Shown here piece by piece: positions 18,075 through 26,627 of a stretch of DNA of 64,000 bases (positions within the stretch are counted from its first letter, which is position 1; each line of letters opens with the position of its first letter). The stretch is from Lepagella muris (GTDB lineage Bacteria > Bacteroidota > Bacteroidia > Bacteroidales > Muribaculaceae). Below the pieces are notes generated by a model. It worked only from the letters and a program-made list of their open reading frames with translations. It searched no databases and was not told where the DNA came from. The stretch spans positions 1 through 64,000 of the forward strand of contig NZ_SRYB01000010.1 in NCBI RefSeq assembly GCF_004793975.1, written 5' to 3'. A program made the position numbers and the translations under genes.

Positions 18075-20114
18075 TCAGAGATCTACGTTCTGCACAGGAA
18101 CAACAGCCCATTTCAGGATGCGCACCTTGTAAGCCACATAGTAATCCTTAGTCTCAGCCGGCGGAACGATAGGATCATCCACACCTGCGATACCGGTTGC
18201 AAGACCAGTGATAGAGCTGATGTTAATGCTGTAAGAGTGGTTACGAACCATGCCGAAGTCACCTACGCGAACCTTACCCCAATCAATTGTAGTTGTATTG
18301 GGTTTGGTAGTCTCACCCTCAGTGATTTCCTTCTGAGTGTTTCCTGCACGATACCAGCCGTAATGCTTAACAGGGATATTGAAGTAAGCCATACCGGTAT
18401 TATAGAAATTAGCAAAACCGACCTGCTGCATCAGCACACGGTTAGCGGCTGTAAGTGTAATCTGAGTTCCTGTAGGAGTAGCATCATCAGCCACAATCTC
18501 CTTGTAACCATTGCCATTTGCAATATAGATACCGGTTGTATTGTTAATGCCATTGAACTGAAGAGTCTGCTGACGAGCAGGAAGCTTAATTTCATCATAA
18601 CCCTCAGTAGTAGTAGGATTTTTAAGAACAGCCTCAGTCGGACGATCAATTTTAAGCGCACCAACCATCATAGCTAAATCAGCAGCAACTGTTGGGTTAA
18701 GACGTACATATCTGTATTTCGGAGCTTCCTCTGTTCCATAATTAACTCGTTTATATAAGACTGTTACCTGATTAATGAAACGTTTCAACATACTTTCTCC
18801 ACCGGCAACCTTGCTATCAGCAGTACCATCGTTAGCAGCAAAATAAACCAAAGGTTTACCATCACTACCTTTAAGATAAGTATAGAAATCAGGATTACCT
18901 TCAACTTCAGTACCATTTACAGAAAGTTTGTATTTACCTACGAGTATAACTGAAGGCATTGCAGCTGCCGGGTTCTTTGAGTCAAGTGCCTTCAAACCAA
19001 CAGTTGTCTCCTTGAAATATTTAGCATCTGTATCAGTAGTTGGATAACCAACTTTACTATTTTCCTTAGTCAAATCATTGTAGGTATAATAAGTCTGCAA
19101 CGAGTTGTCATTAACATCACCAGCCACCTCAGGATATGTAGCAGTGAAATAAGCCGGAGACATACCCCAATATGAACGATGATAATCAGCATTATTCCAT
19201 ACCCAAGAGTCTGCAGTGGATAACGTCCCATTAATTGCAGTATTAAGATCATTATAAGTGTAATCATCCGGGAGGATTATACCTTCTGCTGACTCCTTAC
19301 GGAATGATTTAACCACGTATGTCTTCTTAGACTCTGCATTAAGAGCCCACTTTTCTGCTACAAATGAAAGAGAGACAGGCACCTCTTCTCCATTCAACAT
19401 TGTATGTGTTTCGTATGCCTCCGCATCTTTGGATGTGAATTTAAGTTTGGAAGCATAACGCTCTACATAAACGTCGATTGCCTTATTCGTTGCTTCCAAA
19501 GCTTCCTTTTCGGTGTCAAACAATTGGTCTGTAGCCACAGGAACTGCAATCTGAGGTTTCGTACCATTTTCAGTGGAAGTATAGTAAACAGAGTTGCTCA
19601 TTGGGAAGAGCTTATTATCACTGCCGGAAACGGCCATTTCACGAGTCACAGTCTCTATCTCGCTGAGGGGATTCTGCAATTCAGCAGGTGAAATCGGGTT
19701 GATGTAGCAGACCACTTGTGCCGGGTCAAGTTCACCCTTACGGATGCTCACAGGAACAACACTTTCATAGTATTTTTCAACTGTTGCGCCATCAACACCG
19801 GTCGTTGCTTTGTCAAGATTGATCTGAACAATGTCTCCTACCTGTTTGCCTGCAGCGTCATAGAAAACGAAATAGGCATTTTTAATCTCTGATTCAGCAC
19901 CTACACCTGCTTCAAAGTCACCTTCTGCGTCAGGTGCTCCGTTGGTATCGCCGGCACGTGTACCGTTGAGGTCATCTCCGTGAATTGCCATTTTCACGTA
20001 GAGTGTCTGATCGGCTTCTGCCGGACGGTTGTCCGGTTCGTTCAATGCCTCCGATGAACAAGCCGTGAAGACGAGGCCTGTGGCCATCGCTCCGTAATAG
20101 AATCTTTTCTTCAT
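18075..20114 (-). CDS. Mfa1-type major fimbrial subunit
   Basis: This 679-residue lipoprotein precursor is the likely shaft protein of the pilus. The lipobox Cys19 is in VFTACSS, and Arg53 in GTRAGD is a plausible processing site, since related Mfa1 pilins are cut after an Arg before polymerising. The C-terminal strand ILKWAVVPVQNVDL matches the donor-strand end of Mfa1 proteins. It is longer than Porphyromonas Mfa1 (about 560 residues). It is the third gene of the operon; the 176-bp gap to the upstream gene is AT-rich and could hold a further promoter, but I see no clear one. Confidence 0.87.
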   Translation of the reverse strand: MKKRFYYGAMATGLVFTACSSEALNEPDNRPAEADQTLYVKMAIHGDDLNGTRAGDTNGAPDAEGDFEAGVGAESEIKNAYFVFYDAAGKQVGDIVQINLDKATTGVDGATVEKYYESVVPVSIRKGELDPAQVVCYINPISPAELQNPLSEIETVTREMAVSGSDNKLFPMSNSVYYTSTENGTKPQIAVPVATDQLFDTEKEALEATNKAIDVYVERYASKLKFTSKDAEAYETHTMLNGEEVPVSLSFVAEKWALNAESKKTYVVKSFRKESAEGIILPDDYTYNDLNTAINGTLSTADSWVWNNADYHRSYWGMSPAYFTATYPEVAGDVNDNSLQTYYTYNDLTKENSKVGYPTTDTDAKYFKETTVGLKALDSKNPAAAMPSVILVGKYKLSVNGTEVEGNPDFYTYLKGSDGKPLVYFAANDGTADSKVAGGESMLKRFINQVTVLYKRVNYGTEEAPKYRYVRLNPTVAADLAMMVGALKIDRPTEAVLKNPTTTEGYDEIKLPARQQTLQFNGINNTTGIYIANGNGYKEIVADDATPTGTQITLTAANRVLMQQVGFANFYNTGMAYFNIPVKHYGWYRAGNTQKEITEGETTKPNTTTIDWGKVRVGDFGMVRNHSYSINISSITGLATGIAGVDDPIVPPAETKDYYVAYKVRILKWAVVPVQNVDL

Positions 20115-20290
20115 AAGATTACAAATTAATTGTTATTGCTTTATGTTAATTATGTAAATTATTGATATATTATATATTATCTTTAAATTCACGATAAATG
20201 ACCGTTTATTTCAAGTATGCAAAACCCATGGGGTCGCCGAATCGGGACTCCTAAAAGGTAGAATACAATGTAAAAAAGGCTATGAGAAAA

Positions 20291-21772
20291 TCAGTTTCCG
20301 AGCATTTCAAGGTTCTTGGCAGCTTCCGACAACGCTCCGGCCTTCCGGAAGCAATCGCGGGCAGCATCCATATCTCCTCTCCACGTGGCAAGTATACCCC
20401 TCGCATTCCATGCCTCCTTCGAATCACCGGCTTTTTTCAGATACACCTCCGCCTCATCAAGATTGCCCATCTTCAATGCAGCAGACGCGGCATTAAGATT
20501 GGCAGCCTCATCCTCGGGATAATATTTGAGCATGATTTGAATCACATCGTTAAACTCTTCCGAACCTTCGGGATATAACTTCGAGACCCTGAACATCTGA
20601 TTGAGTGACATCTTATCGGGATCGGTCGTTATCACCTCAGCCAATTGAGCATCGTCAAGGGGCTTCAGGCGTGTCTCTATCTCAAATCGGGTGGTTCGCA
20701 AAAGCGGGAACCATTCAGGCAAGATTATACTGCTGTATAATGACCGGAATTCCGGAGAGGTCCTTAATTCTTTCTCCTTGGCATCGTAATCCGATGGGCC
20801 GTATGCCGGACGGTCAATCAGCTTCAAAAGGGCATTCCTCTGCTCATTGGAAAGACGAGTGTCGATCTCCACAATATCACGGAACCCTTTCCAGTTTTCC
20901 GCGACTGCGGAATATTCCGCCTTATCATCCGTCAGATTATATCTTGAAGCCACGTATTCAGCCAACGAACGGGAACGCTCTGTGGATAGCTGCTCATTAC
21001 CCACGTATGAACCATCGGGAGAAGCATATCCGCATATCTTTATCTTTGAAATCTCCATATTCTTGTTGCTCAATGCATTTGATATGGAATCATCAATAAT
21101 CTTGAGTTCAAAACGGTTGTCGATCACCTGTCCGTTGGCACAGACGTAGGGGGCGGAATGAAGGTCGGAACGGTTCACCTCATATTGCACCTGAGCCTTC
21201 CCTTCATGAATCGTCACGGGGAGTGGCGCGATTGCCGGCACAAGATAAGAAGCCCTCATCTTCTCGGCGGGATTGAGCGACAGGAGCTCCTGCTTCTTTA
21301 TCACAGAGCCATTGAAATGTCCGCACCCACATGAGTCAACTACCCATCTCACTGATGCAGACGGACTCCACATCCATTTCTCCATCGGCAAAGCTGCATT
21401 GTAGTTTATCTGCTGCGGTTTCCCATTATTACGTCTCACGGTAGTCTGCACACCGTTTTCGTAATTGGCGGGAACTTTCACCGCACCCCTTTCCCACAGG
21501 ATCTGCATTGTGCGACCATTGACAAGAGTGGAAGGGAGTGTAGCCGAATTACCGTTGCCATCCTCCAATATCGGAGTGATATACACCTGACGGTTTGCTC
21601 CGACGCGAAGATCATCAAGCACTATGTCAGCACTGAATTTAAGATTGTCGTTCACGGGTAAGGCAAGCGCATTCTCAATCTCGATTTCGTTGGGTGTGAC
21701 GCCAAATGCGATACCGGGGATGAGGATTCCGGATATCAGTATATATCGTTTTATGCAGTTTATATGTTTCAT
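20291..21772 (-). CDS. DUF3868 OmpA-like protein of fimbrial locus
   Basis: This 493-residue exported protein has a signal peptide, an N-terminal DUF3868 region, and an OmpA-like peptidoglycan-binding segment (KIKICGYASPDGSYVGNEQLS, SRSLAEYV) around residues 245-280. The C-terminal part looks like TPR-type helices (DEAANLNAASAALKMGNL). Such proteins usually sit beside DUF3575 proteins in Bacteroidales fimbrial clusters and may anchor the assembly machinery to the cell wall. It starts 76 bp after the DUF3575 gene. Confidence 0.88.
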   Translation of the reverse strand: MKHINCIKRYILISGILIPGIAFGVTPNEIEIENALALPVNDNLKFSADIVLDDLRVGANRQVYITPILEDGNGNSATLPSTLVNGRTMQILWERGAVKVPANYENGVQTTVRRNNGKPQQINYNAALPMEKWMWSPSASVRWVVDSCGCGHFNGSVIKKQELLSLNPAEKMRASYLVPAIAPLPVTIHEGKAQVQYEVNRSDLHSAPYVCANGQVIDNRFELKIIDDSISNALSNKNMEISKIKICGYASPDGSYVGNEQLSTERSRSLAEYVASRYNLTDDKAEYSAVAENWKGFRDIVEIDTRLSNEQRNALLKLIDRPAYGPSDYDAKEKELRTSPEFRSLYSSIILPEWFPLLRTTRFEIETRLKPLDDAQLAEVITTDPDKMSLNQMFRVSKLYPEGSEEFNDVIQIMLKYYPEDEAANLNAASAALKMGNLDEAEVYLKKAGDSKEAWNARGILATWRGDMDAARDCFRKAGALSEAAKNLEMLGN

Positions 21773-21848
21773 ATTGGCTTATTTTTCGTAGTCCTGAAAT
21801 GTCTTTTTACATGTTAAGAGCGAACTTAATCCATCCGTTATGTCATTT

Positions 21849-22454
21849 TCAGAAAACATACATTATGGAGAGTCCTAATTTAGTAAGACCCAAATAATTG
21901 GCATCTCCGGTAGATATTTTAGTGCCGCAGTCACCACAGGGATATTGATCATACCACAGATGAGCATAACCTACTCCGATTTCTCCTTCAATATTCCAAT
22001 GCTTTGACAGCGGATACTGGTATCCATAAGTCAATCCGGCACCGGCAAAAATCCCTTGATAGCGTCCATCTCGCGCTGCATTCTTCAGATTCAGTCCACT
22101 AAAGAATACTCCGGGAACCGGCAAGCTCACATTTGAGACATTCAACTGTCCGCCCATGGCATGCACGCCGAAGAAATGACCATTCATAGTCGTACAAGTC
22201 CACCATCTGTATTCCGGCATCACCACCCAATGCTTGACAAACCTCTCGCCATGAGTATCGGTACTGAATTTCCAAGGATTCAAACCGTAGACTATATTCA
22301 AAGAGGATTTGGAGGATAAGCCAAACTCAAGACCAAGGTTAGGTGTCGTAGTGGCATCGTATAGTAGGTTGGTCTTGAGGGCTATCTGTTGAGCGGCTGC
22401 GCCGGGAGAGAGGAAGAGGGCGAGCAGCACGATGGATATTAATATTGATTTCAT
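21849..22454 (-). CDS. DUF3575 outer-membrane protein, first gene of fimbrial operon
   Basis: This 201-residue protein has a signal peptide (cut near AAA-QQ) and the DUF3575 signature: ALKTNLLYDATTTPNLGLEFG at the mature start and a PEYRWW block. It is probably an 8-strand outer-membrane barrel ending in an aromatic residue (MYVF). It opens the leftward fimbrial operon; no promoter box of the TAnnTTTG kind was found just upstream. The function in the family is not established. Confidence 0.88.
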   Translation of the reverse strand: MKSILISIVLLALFLSPGAAAQQIALKTNLLYDATTTPNLGLEFGLSSKSSLNIVYGLNPWKFSTDTHGERFVKHWVVMPEYRWWTCTTMNGHFFGVHAMGGQLNVSNVSLPVPGVFFSGLNLKNAARDGRYQGIFAGAGLTYGYQYPLSKHWNIEGEIGVGYAHLWYDQYPCGDCGTKISTGDANYLGLTKLGLSIMYVF

Positions 22455-22689
22455 CGCTTAATATATTCTGATTGGTATATGATGGGTAAGTAAGATGTGA
22501 TTATCTGGATATAAATGGAGTGATAATTGCGAACTTATACTTGAATTTCGGGAAAAGAAGGTGTTGTTTTTTCTGTTGGTAGAAAAATTCAGACTTCTAT
22601 TGAAGAAAATCAGATATGAGCCTTTCAATATCATTATCATTGATGAGGGAGGAGTACGGAGATTTCAATTTCCGATGTAGCCCCCCTTG

Positions 22690-23158
22690 TCAATGGTCAG
22701 ATTTTGATCAGACAATGCAAGTACAGGGAGTGACGCATGCGAATTGCGTTTATGTCGATGGTCAGTTAGTATAAATAAGTCAGTAAGCATAATGCGTGAT
22801 AAGTCTGCATCCCTCTTAGTTCCCGATACGAGGGGTATTAAAAACATGAAAGCGTGGGAACCTGTCTTGTTGCCATCTCTTGGATTGGGGCCTTCGCATT
22901 GCCCTTGTAGGTAAGATGACAACAGTGAAGCCCACGCAAATTATGATAATATGCAGTCTGCAAGACTAAACGCTCGCGCGTTTAGCCTTACATGCACGGT
23001 AATCATATCCATGCGGCGTCTACTGCTTCTAATCCTGACCTACAGATGAAAGTTGCGAAGTTCCAATCCGTCAAGAATTAGCGTAAAGTAACGCTTTAGA
23101 TAATTATGTAATTTACCACCCACCCCTCATGCCCACGACAGTGGGCTTCGGAATGTCG
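22690..23158 (-). ncRNA. Candidate structured non-coding RNA, leftward
   Basis: The region has a full promoter on its right (23165-23197) and dense secondary structure but no convincing gene. GAAGCCCAC at the 5' end can pair with GTGGGCTTC about 215 nt later; that second segment can instead pair, as GCGTGGG, with CCCACGC at 22852-22858, followed by TTTCATGTTTTT. A further stem is CTAAACGC/GCGTTTAG. The two alternative pairings look like a switch or a processed RNA. A short frame at 22665-22922 starts with TTG inside the structure and is probably not translated. It matches no RNA class I can name (not tmRNA, RNase P or SRP); a 6S-type RNA or a transposon end remain possible. Confidence 0.45.
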
Positions 23159-23164
23159 GTACGG

Positions 23165-23197
23165 CAAATTTAGTAAGAAATATTTATTCCATCCAAA
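23165..23197 (-). promoter_or_regulatory. Full Bacteroidetes promoter for the leftward RNA
   Basis: On the minus strand TTTG (23197-23194) and TAAATTTG (23172-23165) are 21 nt apart, matching the -33/-7 consensus. Transcription would begin near 23158. Confidence 0.65.
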
Positions 23198-23340
23198 AAA
23201 ATCAATCAAAAAATTCCGTTATTTAACAAATTAACTTAAAATCAATCCGGTTTTAACAATTCCACTCCCCAAAATACTTCTTGACACCGCGTGTGCACAA
23301 AGAATCAACCCAAATATTATCTTTTCTTCTTTCTTTTTTG

Positions 23341-23348
23341 TAATTTTG
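23341..23348 (+). promoter_or_regulatory. -7 box for the EamA transporter gene
   Basis: TAATTTTG matches TAnnTTTG and ends 21 bp before the ATG. No good -33 element is visible. Confidence 0.5.
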
Positions 23349-23369
23349 CGCTTTGTATTTTTTTGAATC

Positions 23370-24287
23370 ATGACTAAGCTGGATTGTGTCCGTCATACGG
23401 ACAAGACTCCGTTGTGGAGGTATCATGTCGTGGCTCTGCTTACGGCTTGTGTGTGGTCTACTACTTTTGTGTCGACGAAAGTGCTTATCCTTGCCGGGCT
23501 GTCGCCGGAGAATATATTCTTCTATCGTTTCTTTATTGCATACGTGTTGATTCTGTTCATTGCCCGCGACCGTCTATTCGCGAAGTCGGCGAAGGATGAG
23601 TTGCTTCTGTTTTTTGCCGGGTTGACAGGCGGTTCGCTCTATTTCTTCACGGAGAATACCGCACTGCGTTTCACGTATGCCACGAATGTCTCTATCCTTA
23701 TTTCCACTACCCCACTTCTGACAATCGCTCTGTCGGCACTCATCTATCGGCAGAAACTCAGCAAGAACATGATAGGCGGCTCACTCCTTGCCTTGGCGGG
23801 CGTGGTGCTTGTAGTGCTGAACGGCGACACCTCCTTCCATGTTGCTCCCGTCGGGGATATTCTCACCATCATTGCCGCATTATGCTGGGCGGTGTATAGC
23901 ATCCTTATGAAAGTGCTTATCAAGAGAGGATATTCCACCCTGTTCATCACGCGGAAGGTCTTCTTCTATGGTCTGCTTACAATCGCCCTCTATATCCCGT
24001 TCTCCGGTCACGGATTGGATTTGCATCTTTTATATCGTCCAGAAGTATATGGCAATCTTCTGTTTCTCGGAGTGCTCGCCTCTTTTGTATGCTTTGCCGT
24101 ATGGAACCGCGTAATTAAGGCAATCGGTCCGGACAAAGCCTCAAATTACATCTATTTCAACCCTATCGGCACGATAATCACGGCGGTGATCTTCCTCCAC
24201 GAACCGCTGTCGGTCATGGCGATTATCGGAGCGGCAATAACGATCATCGGCGTGATCATCGCAGAGAAATCAGGATCAAAACAATAA
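23370..24287 (+). CDS. EamA/DMT-superfamily transporter
   Basis: This 305-residue inner-membrane protein has about ten hydrophobic helices arranged as two EamA repeats (first from ~residue 17, second from ~residue 155, beginning VGDILTIIAALCWAVYSIL). Family hallmarks include a Trp-Ser-Thr-Thr-Phe segment in helix 1 and a proline-rich NPIGT block in the second repeat. These exporters or importers move small metabolites such as amino acids; the substrate cannot be told. It is a single gene, convergent with the pyrophosphatase gene. Confidence 0.9.
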   Translation: MTKLDCVRHTDKTPLWRYHVVALLTACVWSTTFVSTKVLILAGLSPENIFFYRFFIAYVLILFIARDRLFAKSAKDELLLFFAGLTGGSLYFFTENTALRFTYATNVSILISTTPLLTIALSALIYRQKLSKNMIGGSLLALAGVVLVVLNGDTSFHVAPVGDILTIIAALCWAVYSILMKVLIKRGYSTLFITRKVFFYGLLTIALYIPFSGHGLDLHLLYRPEVYGNLLFLGVLASFVCFAVWNRVIKAIGPDKASNYIYFNPIGTIITAVIFLHEPLSVMAIIGAAITIIGVIIAEKSGSKQ

Positions 24288-24289
24288 TG

Positions 24290-24320
24290 AATGGCGACAG
24301 ACTATATGTCAGTCGCCATT
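24290..24320. terminator. Hairpin terminator between convergent genes
   Basis: AATGGCGACAGAC and GTCAGTCGCCATT form a stem with one mismatch and a short loop, starting just after the transporter stop codon. The T-runs are weak, but position between convergent genes supports a two-way terminator. Confidence 0.65.
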
Positions 24321-24353
24321 CATCACTTAAGTTCCTTATTATCAATAAAAATT

Positions 24354-26546
24354 TCAGAAGAGTGACCATGCCACGGTCAGACCTGCCATCACGATTGCCA
24401 CCATCGACATCAGTTTTATAAGGATGTTGAGCGACGGACCGGACGTATCCTTGAACGGGTCGCCTACCGTATCGCCTACCACCGTAGCCTTATGTACGTC
24501 GGAACCCTTGCCTCCGAAGTTACCCTCCTCCACGTATTTCTTCGCGTTGTCCCACGCACCTCCGGCATTCGCCATGAAGATTGCGAGCACAAAGCCTGCG
24601 GAGAGTCCGCCTGTCAGAAGTCCGATGACGCCCGGCACTCCGAAGATGACGCCTATCAATATGGGCACCACGATTGCAAGCACCGATGGGAATATCATCT
24701 CCTGCTGCGCACCCTTGGTGGATATACGCACGCAACGCGCATAATCCGGCTCTGCCTTACCTTCAAGAATACCCTTTATCTCGCGGAACTGCCTGCGCAC
24801 CTCCTCCACCATGTGGGCGGCAGCACGTCCTACGGCATTCATCGTAAGTCCACAGAAAAGGAATGCCATCATCGAACCTATGAACATGCCCGAAAGCACT
24901 TTCGGATTCATAAGGTTGACATCGAAATACGTCATGAAATCCGTGAATGAAGCCTGATGCAGATCCACGGCACGGTCACCTATCTGTATGAACGTCTCAC
25001 CCAGACGTGCCATACCTATACGTATCTCCTCTATATAAGAGGCAAGCAGCGCGAGTCCTGTCAATGCAGCCGAACCGATTGCGAAGCCCTTTCCGGTAGC
25101 AGCCGTGGTATTACCGAGCGAGTCGAGGGCATCGGTGCGGCGACGCACGTTCTCACCAAGACCCGACATCTCCGCATTGCCACCGGCATTGTCGGCAATC
25201 GGTCCGTAGGCATCAGTGGCAAGAGTTATTCCGAGCGTGGAGAGCATGCCGACGGCGGCTATGCCTATGCCGTAAAGCCCCATGCCGACGTTGGTGAAAT
25301 CAAAGCCGGAAGCAAACCAATAGCTCAAGATGATGCCGACAACCACGGCAATCACCGGTATGGCGGTGGAGATCATGCCGAGACCTATTCCGGAGATAAT
25401 CACTGTGGCGGGTCCAGTCGTGCCGCTCTCCGACAGACGCTGCGTAGGCTTATATGATTGGGAAGTATAGTATTCCGTGGCACGCCCGATGACGATGCCG
25501 ACAATCAGACCTACCACCACTGCACATGAGATCCATGCCCAATTATCAATCCCAAGAGCCCAAAGGATAAGGAATGTAGCACCGACAATCAGTATCGAGC
25601 TGAGATTTGTGCCCAACGACAACGATCCGAGCAATTCGCGGATATTGGCGTTCTCCTTCGTCCGCACGCAGAAGATACCCACGATGGAAAGGAGTATACC
25701 GACAGCCGCTATCAGCATCGGAGCCATCACTGCCTTCAGCTGCATTACCTCGTCGCCGGTGTTCATGAAAGCAGCCGCACCGAGGGCAGCTGTAGCCAAT
25801 ATTGAGCCACAATAAGATTCATACAGGTCGGCACCCATGCCAGCCACGTCGCCCACATTATCACCTACGTTATCGGCAATCGTGGCGGGGTTGCGCGGGT
25901 CATCCTCCGGGATTCCGGCTTCCACCTTACCCACAAGGTCTGCACCCACGTCGGCAGCCTTCGTATATATGCCCCCACCCACACGGGCGAAAAGAGCCTG
26001 CGTCGATGCTCCCATACCGAAGGTGAGCATCGTGGTGGTAATGGCAGTAAGTTTCTGCGGACCGGTCACGTCCATGAAGCGGTCGAGGATGATATACCAG
26101 AATGATATGTCGAGGAGTCCGAGTCCGACAACGACAAGCCCCATTACGGCACCCGACCGGAACGCCACTCTCAATCCGCTATCGAGCGAACGCTGTGCGG
26201 CATTTGCCGTGCGTGCCGACGCATTAGTGGCTGTCTTCATTCCGAGGAAACCTGCCAGCCCGGAGAAGAAACCGCCCGTCAGGAACGCCACAGGCACCCA
26301 TGCATTCTGGAGCTGGAAGCCATACGCCATGATTGCAAACACGATAGCGAGGATAATGAAGACTACCCCCACGATCTTATACTGCTGGCGCAGATACGAC
26401 ATTGCGCCTGTCCTAACGTGCGACGCGATGCGTGCCATACGCTCCGTGCCCTCACTCTCCTTCATCATGCCCACATAGAATATACGGGCAAACAGAAGAG
26501 CGACTATCGATGCCGCAGGCACAATCCAAAACAATAAATTGTCCAT
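24354..26546 (-). CDS. hppA: K+-dependent ion-translocating membrane pyrophosphatase
   Basis: This 730-residue integral membrane enzyme splits pyrophosphate to drive Na+ and/or H+ out of the cell. The substrate-binding signature DVGADLVGKVEAGIPEDDPRN and the NVGDNVGDVAGMGADLYESY block are intact, as is the second acidic block near the C-terminus (KYVEEGN, KATVVGDTVGDPFKDTSGP). The motif GNTTAATGKGF has Ala where K+-independent enzymes have Lys, so it should need K+; Bacteroides relatives of this kind pump Na+ and H+. The gene follows the TPR membrane protein by 81 bp on the same strand. Confidence 0.95.
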   Translation of the reverse strand: MDNLLFWIVPAASIVALLFARIFYVGMMKESEGTERMARIASHVRTGAMSYLRQQYKIVGVVFIILAIVFAIMAYGFQLQNAWVPVAFLTGGFFSGLAGFLGMKTATNASARTANAAQRSLDSGLRVAFRSGAVMGLVVVGLGLLDISFWYIILDRFMDVTGPQKLTAITTTMLTFGMGASTQALFARVGGGIYTKAADVGADLVGKVEAGIPEDDPRNPATIADNVGDNVGDVAGMGADLYESYCGSILATAALGAAAFMNTGDEVMQLKAVMAPMLIAAVGILLSIVGIFCVRTKENANIRELLGSLSLGTNLSSILIVGATFLILWALGIDNWAWISCAVVVGLIVGIVIGRATEYYTSQSYKPTQRLSESGTTGPATVIISGIGLGMISTAIPVIAVVVGIILSYWFASGFDFTNVGMGLYGIGIAAVGMLSTLGITLATDAYGPIADNAGGNAEMSGLGENVRRRTDALDSLGNTTAATGKGFAIGSAALTGLALLASYIEEIRIGMARLGETFIQIGDRAVDLHQASFTDFMTYFDVNLMNPKVLSGMFIGSMMAFLFCGLTMNAVGRAAAHMVEEVRRQFREIKGILEGKAEPDYARCVRISTKGAQQEMIFPSVLAIVVPILIGVIFGVPGVIGLLTGGLSAGFVLAIFMANAGGAWDNAKKYVEEGNFGGKGSDVHKATVVGDTVGDPFKDTSGPSLNILIKLMSMVAIVMAGLTVAWSLF

Positions 26547-26627
26547 GGTATTTTAAATTTTAAGATTAATATGATAACGGCACATGCCGCTTATTTAATA
26601 CTGTCGGCGGGTGGCATCCCGGCATAC

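Noticed and set aside
17838..18677. 279-codon frame on the plus strand
   Set aside because: It runs antisense across the anchor start, the hairpin and the 3' end of the major subunit gene; no family features.
22665..22922. 85-codon frame in the structured region
   Set aside because: TTG start, lies within strong RNA stems, and no known domain; more likely non-coding.
22925..23150. tmRNA, RNase P or cobalamin riboswitch
   Set aside because: None of their conserved core sequences is present on either strand.
25837..26478. 213-codon frame on the plus strand
   Set aside because: Antisense to the pyrophosphatase gene; Pro/Arg/Ser-rich composition typical of shadow frames.
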